A DNA stretch of 12,258 nucleotides from Minisyncoccota bacterium (GTDB taxonomy: Bacteria > Patescibacteriota > Minisyncoccia > SW-4-49-11), in NCBI GenBank assembly GCA_018609785.1, contig JAHEOE010000088.1, positions 1 to 12,258 of the forward strand, in the 5' to 3' direction. This document shows, one piece after another, positions 7,107 through 12,258 of this stretch. A program made the translations under genes and the position numbers. A model generated the notes under the pieces. The model saw only the letters and a list, made by a program, of their open reading frames with translations. It ran no database searches and was not told the origin of the DNA. How positions within the stretch are numbered: position 1 is the stretch's first letter; every line of letters starts with the position of its first letter.

Positions 7107-7128
7107 ATCGGGTCATGTGTAGTATAAT
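7102..7128 (+). promoter_or_regulatory. Promoter of hisS, probably giving a leaderless mRNA
   Basis: A perfect TATAAT lies at 7123-7128, and the hisS ATG is at 7137. Transcription starting the usual 6-8 bases past the -10 box would begin at or within 1-2 bases of the A of the ATG. A weak TTGTTA at 7102-7107 (15-base spacing) is the only -35 candidate, and it overlaps the T-run of the recR terminator. Confidence 0.6.
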
Positions 7129-7136
7129 ATCCGCAT

Positions 7137-8456
7137 ATGAGTAAAAAAACCTTGTCGACCCGACCGTACAAAGGAACCCGTGACTTTTACCCTGAAGACT
7201 ATCGGGTTCATCAGTATATGTTTGACGTGATTCGAACCGTTCTTTATCGGTTCGGCTACGAAGAGTATATGGCTCCTTTATTGGAAGAGACGGATCTTTA
7301 CCGGGCCAAATCCGGAGAAGAAATCGTCAATGAACAAACGTATTCGTTTGAAGACCGGGGTGGTCGCGATCTGACCATTCGTCCCGAAATGACGCCGAGC
7401 CTTGCTCGTATGGTAGCTCGTCGATCCGGGGATTATACCTATCCGTTGCGTTGGTTTTCCATCCCTAACTTGTATCGGTACGAACGCCCGCAACGCGGAC
7501 GGTTGCGAGAGCATTATCAGGTCAATGTGGATATTTTCGGCACTGAATCGAAGTACGCGGATATCGAAGCGTTGGATGTGGCCCGATCGCTCCTTACGGA
7601 GTTCGGGGCCACTTCCGAAGACTTTGAAATTCATATCAACGACAGACGCCTCATTCACGCAGTTTACTCGGAGGTTTTGGGCCTTTCCGAAGAACAGTCT
7701 TACGCACTCTCCAAATTGGTAGATCGGAAAGATAAAATCAGTACCGAGGAATTCCAAAGCCAAGTGCGAGAAATCGTTGCTCAAGACACCGCCAAGCACT
7801 TGGAAACCCTTCTTGAAAAGGATAGTTTTGAAGCCTTTGTGGCGTATTTGCGGGAGATTTCTTCTGATAACCAAATAGTGGAAGACGCGATTCAATCTTT
7901 TGAGACGTTTCTTAATGGCGTTCGTCAGGTCGGAATGTCCAATGTGATCTTTGACTTCGAACTCATGCGCGGGTTTGATTACTACACGGGATTTGTTTTT
8001 GAAGTCTTTGACACACATCCTGATAACAACCGTGCTATGTTCGGCGGCGGACGCTATGACAACCTCTTGGAGATTTTTGATCAACCGCCCATGGGAGCGA
8101 TTGGATTTGGTATGGGGGACGTTCCGCTTTGGGTCTTTTTGGAAACGCACGGTCTTTTGCCGCAGGTTGAAGATCGGATTGACGCGTATGTTTGTGTCCT
8201 GGATACGCAGTATCTGGCAGCTGCTTACGAATATACGCAAATGTTACGTTCGCATGATTTTTCAGTCGTTATGGATTATTCCGGTCGAAAACTTTCGGCC
8301 CAATTAAAGACCGCCGACCGGAAGAATGCTCGTTTCGCTCTGTGCCTTGGCGAACAAGAGGTTCGGAATGAGACGGTAACCGTACGTACGTTGGCCACCG
8401 GTGAGCAAGAGACGGTCTCTTTTGAAAAAGCTGTTGCATTGTTGAAACAGGTGTAA
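7137..8456 (+). CDS. hisS: Histidyl-tRNA synthetase
   Basis: The 439-residue class II synthetase charges tRNA-His with histidine. The start GTRDFYPED (13-21) is typical. Class II motif 1 falls in about 40-56 (YEEYMAPLLEETDLY), followed by TIRPEMTPSLARMV (80-93). Motif 2 is LYRYERPQRGRLREHYQVN (112-130) with its ATP-binding arginines. Histidine-specific motifs are RGFDYYTG (278-285) and GGGRYDNLL (303-311), and motif 3 lies around GAIGFGMG (320-327). Residues about 347-439 form the alpha/beta anticodon-binding domain, with DYSGRKLSAQLKTADRKNARF (380-400). The domain set is complete, and it is not a HisZ paralogue because the anticodon domain is present. The ATG lies 9 bases after a perfect -10 box, so there is no room for a ribosome binding site. 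Confidence 0.97.
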   Translation: MSKKTLSTRPYKGTRDFYPEDYRVHQYMFDVIRTVLYRFGYEEYMAPLLEETDLYRAKSGEEIVNEQTYSFEDRGGRDLTIRPEMTPSLARMVARRSGDYTYPLRWFSIPNLYRYERPQRGRLREHYQVNVDIFGTESKYADIEALDVARSLLTEFGATSEDFEIHINDRRLIHAVYSEVLGLSEEQSYALSKLVDRKDKISTEEFQSQVREIVAQDTAKHLETLLEKDSFEAFVAYLREISSDNQIVEDAIQSFETFLNGVRQVGMSNVIFDFELMRGFDYYTGFVFEVFDTHPDNNRAMFGGGRYDNLLEIFDQPPMGAIGFGMGDVPLWVFLETHGLLPQVEDRIDAYVCVLDTQYLAAAYEYTQMLRSHDFSVVMDYSGRKLSAQLKTADRKNARFALCLGEQEVRNETVTVRTLATGEQETVSFEKAVALLKQV

Positions 8457-8475
8457 GGGCAGTTTTTGCTTCGGG

Positions 8476-8481
8476 TATAAT
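8476..8481 (+). promoter_or_regulatory. Possible -10 box ahead of structured element copy 2
   Basis: A perfect TATAAT lies 20 bases past the hisS stop codon. Transcription would start near 8488 and run through the whole hairpin element at 8527-8695 and on into rpmF. No good -35 box is seen, so this may be chance in an AT-rich spacer. Confidence 0.3.
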
Positions 8482-8526
8482 TGATGTCCTAAACCAGTAT
8501 TTCATTACGAAGGCATTGAAGTAATT

Positions 8527-8695
8527 AAAAGCCATCTCAAAAATATTCTTTCAAGTCCTATAAATCCTATATGAAGGCAATAGAGCGTATGAACGAATTT
8601 TGGGTATGGTTAGGCCGTAGGCGTTAAATGCCAGTGAATACGTCTCTGTTGCCTTCATATACTTCCAGCTTTAATAATTTTGAGATGACCTCTAG
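8527..8695 (+). repeat. Structured repeat element, copy 2 (long hairpin with terminal inverted repeats)
   Basis: Outer inverted repeats CATCTCAAAA (8533-8542) and TTTTGAGATG (8678-8687) pair perfectly, and four more pairs follow after one mismatch. Inside is a long stem, 8568-8590 with 8638-8661: 23 pairs, one of them T-G, and a single bulged T at 8643. The 47-base loop (8591-8637) carries TATGGTTAGGC, a small GGCG-TTAAA-TGCC hairpin (8620-8632), and ends AGTGA. The right end continues to CTCTAG (8690-8695), matching the inverse of the CTAGAG at the left end of copy 1. There is no ORF. It could be a MITE-like non-autonomous element or a structured RNA. Confidence 0.65.
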
Positions 8696-8723
8696 TTAGG
8701 TAAGGGGGCGTTTCTTGCTTTAG

Positions 8724-8752
8724 TTGACACGGCTGGTAAAGTACGGTAAGAT
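8724..8752 (+). promoter_or_regulatory. Near-consensus sigma-70-type promoter of the rpmF operon
   Basis: A perfect TTGACA (8724-8729) and TAAGAT (8747-8752) are separated by the ideal 17 bases. The predicted start near 8759 gives a leader of about 19 bases with AAAGG just before the rpmF ATG. This is the best promoter in the window, as expected for a ribosomal protein gene. Confidence 0.85.
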
Positions 8753-8777
8753 GTGTAATAGGTAACGTAGTAAAGGT

Positions 8778-8936
8778 ATGGCAGTACCCAAACGACGACA
8801 GACACGCGGACGACGCAACAAGCGTCGCTCTCACAAAAATCTGATTGGGATTGAGACGAAAGTGCACGGTATGAATCACCGTTTGAAGCGGTATTACGAT
8901 CGCATGCGAGGTCAAGGCGGAAGCGAGTCCGCTTAA
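8778..8936 (+). CDS. rpmF: Ribosomal protein bL32
   Basis: This 52-residue, very basic protein opens MAVPKRRQTRGRRNKRRSHK, the characteristic start of bL32, a component of the large ribosomal subunit near the exit of the peptidyl-transferase region. Known bL32 proteins are about 56-60 residues long, and many carry a four-cysteine zinc site in the second half. Here the second half (residues 21-52) contains no cysteine at all, so this is the zinc-independent form. The tail is also slightly short and ends in a polar GQGGSESA. An AAAGG ribosome binding site sits immediately before the ATG, and the strong promoter at 8724-8752 drives it. The stop codon TAA is followed at once by TAG. nusB follows after 52 bases containing a hairpin. 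Confidence 0.93.
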   Translation: MAVPKRRQTRGRRNKRRSHKNLIGIETKVHGMNHRLKRYYDRMRGQGGSESA

Positions 8937-8946
8937 TAGTCATATA

Positions 8947-8964
8947 CTGAGAATCCATTCTCAG
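8947..8964 (+). other. Perfect intercistronic hairpin between rpmF and nusB
   Basis: CTGAGAAT (8947-8954) and ATTCTCAG (8957-8964) are perfect inverted repeats; with a 4-base loop the RNA stem has 7 pairs. No T-run follows, so it is not a classic terminator. It could protect the rpmF mRNA end or lower expression of nusB relative to rpmF by partial termination or processing. Confidence 0.5.
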
Positions 8965-8988
8965 AAGTCCGAATAATAGATCTTTCCC

Positions 8989-9423
8989 ATGGCTAACCGG
9001 CATTTTCTCAGATCCATTGCAATGCAAGTTCTCTACGCAGTTGATATGCTTGGTGACGTAGAGCAAGAAACACGTTCCGCTCTAATTCAACTTGCCATTC
9101 GTGATTTATCAGCGGATGTAGAAGATGTTTCGTATGTCAACGAAGTAGTTTATGGGGTTCTCGAGGAACAATCGGAGATTGATACCATAATCGAAACGTA
9201 CGCCAATGAATGGACCATTCCGATGATTGCGCCCGTGGATCGGAATGTTTTACGTTTGGCCATTTATGAAATGAAGTATTACGAGGACGAAGATATTCCC
9301 ACCAAAGTTTCAATCAACGAAGCCATCGAACTTGGAAAACAGTATAGCGGTCCTACGTCGGGAAAGTTTGTGAACGGCGTACTGGGCGGCTTTTATAAAA
9401 CAGAGTATGATTCAGGCGGGTAA
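8989..9423 (+). CDS. nusB: Transcription antitermination factor NusB
   Basis: The 144-residue all-helical protein matches NusB, which binds the boxA RNA with ribosomal protein S10 (NusE) and supports antitermination and folding of rRNA transcripts. Its N-terminal MANRHFLRSIAMQVLYAVDM matches the R-x-x-A-x-Q-x-L-Y/F motif of the RNA-binding face. WTIPMIAPVDRNVLRLAIYEM (about 74-95) and SINEAIELGKQYSGPTSGKFVNGVLGG (about 108-134) are the other conserved blocks. The length is normal. No ribosome binding site precedes the ATG. The gene ends one base before the preferred rnc start and 17 bases past an alternative rnc ATG at 9407, so translation of the two is probably coupled. The rpmF-nusB-rnc order links ribosome synthesis with rRNA transcription and processing. 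Confidence 0.95.
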   Translation: MANRHFLRSIAMQVLYAVDMLGDVEQETRSALIQLAIRDLSADVEDVSYVNEVVYGVLEEQSEIDTIIETYANEWTIPMIAPVDRNVLRLAIYEMKYYEDEDIPTKVSINEAIELGKQYSGPTSGKFVNGVLGGFYKTEYDSGG

Positions 9424-9424
9424 T

Positions 9425-10123
9425 ATGTATGAAGATTTGCAATTGGCGGAACTAGAAGCCGCAATAGGGTATACGTTTCAAAATAAGCAAGTTCTTTTGG
9501 AAGCGGTTACCCATCGGTCTTTTTTGAATGAGAAATCGGGACACCCGGTGGATAATAACGAACGGATGGAGTTTCTGGGAGACGCGGTTTTGGAACTGAT
9601 TGTGACTGAGCATCTTTTTCATCAATATCCGGATCAACCGGAAGGTCAACTTACCAACTATCGGTCCGCGTTGGTTAAGGGAGAGCATCTCGCCGAGGTA
9701 GCCGAGAAAGTTGATCTAGTCTCGTATTTGTTGATGTCTCGAGGAGAAGCAAATGATTCCAACAGTCGGGCATATATTACGGCTAATGCGGTGGAGGCTT
9801 TGATTGCCGCGCTTTATCTTGACGGTTCGTTTACTGATGCGCGTAACTTTGTGGAGAAGTTCATTCTTCCCGATCTTACGCAAATTATTGAGCAAAAGCT
9901 GTTTATTGACGCGAAAAGTATGCTTCAAGAGCATATGCAAGAACGAGAAGATGCCACTCCCGAATATCAGGTTATGAAAGAGTGGGGTCCTGATCATGAT
10001 AAACGCTTTAAAGTCGCAGTATTTGTCTCCGGAAATGAGATAGCCTCCGGTGTCGGAGGATCCAAGCAAAAGGCGGAACAAGAAGCGGCTCGTCAGGCTT
10101 TACGGGTCAAAAATGTGGAATAA
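9425..10123 (+). CDS. rnc: Ribonuclease III
   Basis: The product cuts double-stranded RNA, notably the stems flanking 16S and 23S rRNA. With the ATG at 9425 it has 232 residues, and an AGGCGGG stretch just upstream supports this start. An in-frame ATG at 9407 would add six residues and overlap nusB by 17 bases. The nuclease domain (about 1-158) has the signature NNERMEFLGDAVLEL (44-58), whose Glu49 and Asp53 match the metal-binding E41 and D45 of E. coli. The second acidic block reads ANAVEALIAALYLD (120-133). Glu124 matches E117, but the position of E. coli D114 is Asn121. A double-stranded-RNA-binding domain fills about 162-230, with GVGGSKQKAEQEAARQAL (209-226). The HAD gene starts 2 bases after the stop codon. 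Confidence 0.95.
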   Translation: MYEDLQLAELEAAIGYTFQNKQVLLEAVTHRSFLNEKSGHPVDNNERMEFLGDAVLELIVTEHLFHQYPDQPEGQLTNYRSALVKGEHLAEVAEKVDLVSYLLMSRGEANDSNSRAYITANAVEALIAALYLDGSFTDARNFVEKFILPDLTQIIEQKLFIDAKSMLQEHMQEREDATPEYQVMKEWGPDHDKRFKVAVFVSGNEIASGVGGSKQKAEQEAARQALRVKNVE

Positions 10124-10125
10124 AT

Positions 10126-10596
10126 ATGCATTTGGGACTTGATCTTGATGGTGTCTTGAGCAAACGCTCGCCGGTGCAAGGTTCGTATGTAAGGGGACGT
10201 ATTTTGTGCGGGATTTTAAGACTGTTACCGGGAAACCCCGGAACCTATTGGATCTTGAATCACACTGAAGCGCGAGAAGATATTGATATCATTCGTGACT
10301 TAAGCACTCGTCACCGTATTACCATTATCACCGCTCGTCCTATTGATTTTCATCGTGCTACCGAACAATGGCTTACCGAGGTTGCGCAGATATCCTTTGA
10401 AGGACTGTACTGCGTGGGACTGGCCAAAGATGTTCCGTATCGTAAGTATGTGTACGCCGATCAAGTAGGAGTGGATGTTTTTATTGATGATACAAAAGAA
10501 AATGTGGAGTATTTCCGTGAACAAGAATTATTCGCGCATCTTTTTGAGGGGTGGGAAACCGCTCGAGAGATTATCGAATCATATCATAACGAATAA
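10126..10596 (+). CDS. HAD-superfamily phosphatase, possibly nucleotidase-like
   Basis: The 156-residue protein has the four HAD motifs in order. Motif I is DLDGVL (6-11) with nucleophile Asp6 and acid/base Asp8. Motif II is TIITARP (66-72) with Thr69. A motif III lysine is Lys101 or Lys107. Motif IV is DVFIDDTKEN (117-126) with Asp121 and Asp122. The protein is small and seems to lack a large cap domain. The ITARP plus VFIDDT pattern resembles the 5'(3')-deoxyribonucleotidase / YqfW-like branch, so a nucleotide or other small phosphate ester is the likely substrate, but this is inference. It starts 2 bases after the rnc stop codon and ends 10 bases before uppP, so it is probably co-expressed with both. 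A link to envelope or RNA-derived nucleotide recycling is possible but not shown. Confidence 0.75.
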   Translation: MHLGLDLDGVLSKRSPVQGSYVRGRILCGILRLLPGNPGTYWILNHTEAREDIDIIRDLSTRHRITIITARPIDFHRATEQWLTEVAQISFEGLYCVGLAKDVPYRKYVYADQVGVDVFIDDTKENVEYFREQELFAHLFEGWETAREIIESYHNE

Positions 10597-10606
10597 CACG
10601 TAATGT

Positions 10607-11431
10607 ATGGAAGCATGGGAGGCAAGTATTTTAGGGTTGGTGCAAGGTATTACTGAGATTCTTCCCATTTCAAGTACCGCTCATATTTTGTTATTGGCCG
10701 ATCTGTTTCAAATTCCCGAGCCGAGTGTGGCGGCGACGGTCTTTTTAAATTTCGGAAGTTTTTTGGCGATCATTGCCTTTTTTCGGGGCCGATGGGGAAA
10801 GATGCTTCTTGGGCTTTCGCGGATGACAACGTACTATATGGGAAAAACCGGGTGGTATGCCGAAGAAGATTTTCGTCAGGCTCAATACGTTATGATTTTG
10901 ATAATCGCTACTATCCCCGCGTTGATAGCGGGCTTTTTCTTTGAAGATATTATAGCAGAAACATTGCGCTCGCCGTTGGTCATAGCTATGGCGTTGCTTG
11001 GAGGCGGCGCTTTGTTAATGGTCGCCGATTTTTTCACTCGTAATCGTACTTTGAATCAAATTGATGGTAAACAGGCATTTTTTATCGGATGTTTTCAAGC
11101 TCTGGCTCTTATTCCCGGATTTTCCCGTTCGGGAAGCGCCATAACAGGAGGACGGTTTCTTCGAATGGATCGTTCCGAAGCGGCGACTTTTGCGTTTTTA
11201 ATGGGAGCGCCTGTTCTGATTGCCGCCATGGTGTATAAACTTCCCGAATTAGTTACCAGTGGCGCGCTTATGAATGGGAATTTGTGGCTGGCGTTTTTGG
11301 TTTCCATGCTTAGTACGTACGCTGCGATTCGGTTTATTATGGATTTCGTACGACAACGTTCTTATGCTTGGTTTGTTTTGTATCGCACTGTGTTAGCGAT
11401 TGTGGTGTTAATTTCCGTATTTCATATATAA
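10607..11431 (+). CDS. uppP: Undecaprenyl-diphosphate phosphatase (BacA family)
   Basis: This 274-residue polytopic membrane enzyme removes one phosphate from undecaprenyl diphosphate, which regenerates the lipid carrier for peptidoglycan and other wall polymers and can give bacitracin resistance. The first signature, GLVQGITEILPISSTAH (10-26), has the catalytic glutamate Glu17 and His26. The second, IPGFSRSGSAITGG (169-182), holds the phosphate-binding Arg174. About seven to eight hydrophobic segments span the chain. The usual SS(S/T)GH reads SSTAH here, so Gly is replaced by Ala next to the histidine. The length is close to E. coli BacA (273). No ribosome binding site is obvious before the ATG. 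It is the last gene of the rpmF-to-uppP run. No clear terminator follows, and the next gene has its own promoter. Confidence 0.95.
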   Translation: MEAWEASILGLVQGITEILPISSTAHILLLADLFQIPEPSVAATVFLNFGSFLAIIAFFRGRWGKMLLGLSRMTTYYMGKTGWYAEEDFRQAQYVMILIIATIPALIAGFFFEDIIAETLRSPLVIAMALLGGGALLMVADFFTRNRTLNQIDGKQAFFIGCFQALALIPGFSRSGSAITGGRFLRMDRSEAATFAFLMGAPVLIAAMVYKLPELVTSGALMNGNLWLAFLVSMLSTYAAIRFIMDFVRQRSYAWFVLYRTVLAIVVLISVFHI

Positions 11432-11441
11432 GAAAGTAGGT

Positions 11442-11471
11442 AAGACATAGAGTGTCGGAATATGATATGAT
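11442..11471 (+). promoter_or_regulatory. Promoter of the downstream membrane-protein gene
   Basis: AAGACA (11442-11447) and TATGAT (11466-11471) lie 18 bases apart, and a second overlapping TATGAT starts at 11461. The predicted start near 11478 precedes the ATG at 11492. An AAAAAAGG stretch (11475-11481 area) lies about 10 bases before the ATG and may serve as ribosome binding site. Confidence 0.5.
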
Positions 11472-11491
11472 GGAAAAAAGGTATTCTGATT

Positions 11492-12253
11492 ATGAATCTA
11501 TCTCGCGGATGGTACATCACTCTACGAATCCTCCTTGCCATAGTATTTTTGGGAGGACTTTTAAATATGGTTGGAGTTTTGGTATATGATATTTGGATGG
11601 ATTGGCTTGATGTACAGAAATGGTTCAGTATAGGACTTTTGGGAGTCAGTATGGGTGTTCTGGCGGTTATTTGGCGGATAGAGTGGGCGCTTAATAATTC
11701 GTGGCTCAGTTTTGCGTTTTTAATGGGCGGGAGTACGCTCCTTTGCTTTAGTATTTTGGTTCTTCCGGTTGTATTTCTCATGGTTGACCAATCATATCTT
11801 CATAATAGTTTGCTGGTGTACATAACTCTGTTGGTGGTTTTACTGATACACAGTCCGATATTTGCTCTGAATCACTCTCGAAACAAAATTCAGCGCGTAT
11901 CTTTATTTTTCTCCGGATTTTTAGCGGCGGTAATGTTTCTGGTTCTGATAAGCGGATGGAATGTGGGGTTCTCGCCGGGAACGGAATGGACGCTTATCGG
12001 ACTTTTCTTTGCATTCTTTTTACTTGATTGGGGAGCGGTGTTCTTTATTAATAGAGTCTATCAATCCGTGTCCGAATTTACGGCACAGGCAAAGAAATCT
12101 TCGGAGAAATCGGAAGAAACACGTTCTGAAGATGATTCGGAAGAAGAGACCGAGCCTGATTCGTCTGAAGCGATTTTAAATATCGATCCCGAAAAGATTA
12201 CCCAAAAATCGGGATCTCAAGACAAGGGGGAGGCTGACCAAGAAGGTAATTGA
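11492..12253 (+). CDS. Six-helix membrane protein with acidic cytoplasmic-type tail, unknown function
   Basis: I do not recognise a family for this 253-residue protein. Hydrophobic helices lie at about 9-31, 44-62, 71-97, 106-125, 136-154 and 165-187. The loops are short and hold no obvious catalytic motif. From about residue 197 the chain becomes soluble, low in complexity and strongly acidic: runs of Ser, Glu and Asp at about 203-227, then a DPEK/QDKGEADQ end. With six helices both ends should face the same side, probably the cytoplasm, since Arg5 and Arg12 flank the first helix. Acidic Ser/Glu tails of this type are common on small-genome bacterial membrane proteins and may bind partners or cations. 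The gene has its own promoter and follows uppP after 60 bases. A transport or envelope role is only a guess. The stop codon TGA is 5 bases before the end of the window. Confidence 0.75.
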   Translation: MNLSRGWYITLRILLAIVFLGGLLNMVGVLVYDIWMDWLDVQKWFSIGLLGVSMGVLAVIWRIEWALNNSWLSFAFLMGGSTLLCFSILVLPVVFLMVDQSYLHNSLLVYITLLVVLLIHSPIFALNHSRNKIQRVSLFFSGFLAAVMFLVLISGWNVGFSPGTEWTLIGLFFAFFLLDWGAVFFINRVYQSVSEFTAQAKKSSEKSEETRSEDDSEEETEPDSSEAILNIDPEKITQKSGSQDKGEADQEGN

Positions 12254-12258
12254 GATAC

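Noticed and set aside
7278..8240. Long open frame (320 codons) on the minus strand across hisS
   Set aside because: It lies wholly antisense to a well-conserved synthetase, has no recognisable domain, and is explained by the codon pattern of hisS. Similar antisense frames over holB, the propeller gene and rseP were dropped for the same reason.
8527..8695. Target-site duplication around element copy 2
   Set aside because: The flanks (TAATTAAAAG on the left, TCTAGTTAGG on the right) do not share a convincing direct repeat, so insertion by transposition cannot be claimed from the flanks.
8655..9066. Minus-strand open frames (86 and 124 codons) around rpmF
   Set aside because: They are antisense to rpmF and nusB, show no domain or promoter, and are accounted for by the arginine-rich bL32 codons.

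Overview
The window looks like chromosomal DNA from a bacterium with a small, tightly packed genome. The best guess is a Candidate Phyla Radiation / Patescibacteria lineage (Parcubacteria-like). That guess rests on the mix of compact housekeeping genes, the membrane-anchored Asp-box propeller next to frr, several genes without a Shine-Dalgarno sequence, and short leaders. It is an inference from gene content, not a phylogeny. The standard stop codons are used: TGA ends the last gene and is not read through anywhere obvious, which argues against Gracilibacteria-type recoding.

Layout. (1) Positions 1-1000, minus strand: two unrecognised membrane-protein genes (209 and 56 codons). Each is followed by its own intrinsic terminator, and the region is more AT-rich than the rest, so it looks like an accessory insert. 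(2) 1113-6093, plus strand: a tight run of holB (clamp loader delta'), an Asp-box beta-propeller protein, frr (ribosome recycling), rseP (site-2 protease) and dnaB (replicative helicase), with gaps of 6-19 bases. (3) 6094-6462: a 369-base non-coding stretch with a GATATAC-based repeat array, a structured repeat element (copy 1) and the recR promoter. (4) 6463-8456: recR with an intrinsic terminator, then hisS, which has a -10 box so close to its ATG that the mRNA is probably leaderless. (5) 8457-8777: a 321-base non-coding stretch with a second, better preserved copy of the structured element and a near-consensus promoter. (6) 8778-11431: rpmF, nusB, rnc, a HAD-family phosphatase and uppP, probably one operon. 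(7) 11492-12253: a six-helix membrane protein with a long acidic tail, with its own promoter.

Functionally the window joins replication and repair (holB, dnaB, recR), translation and RNA processing (frr, hisS, rpmF, nusB, rnc) and the cell envelope (rseP, uppP, the propeller and several membrane proteins). The coding part is mostly ordinary. The part most worth a second look is the pair of elements at 6246-6364 and 8527-8695. They share an almost identical loop sequence and end sequence, yet they have unrelated stem arms that are each complementary to their own partner arm. That is the signature of a conserved structured RNA or DNA hairpin, or of a small non-autonomous mobile element.
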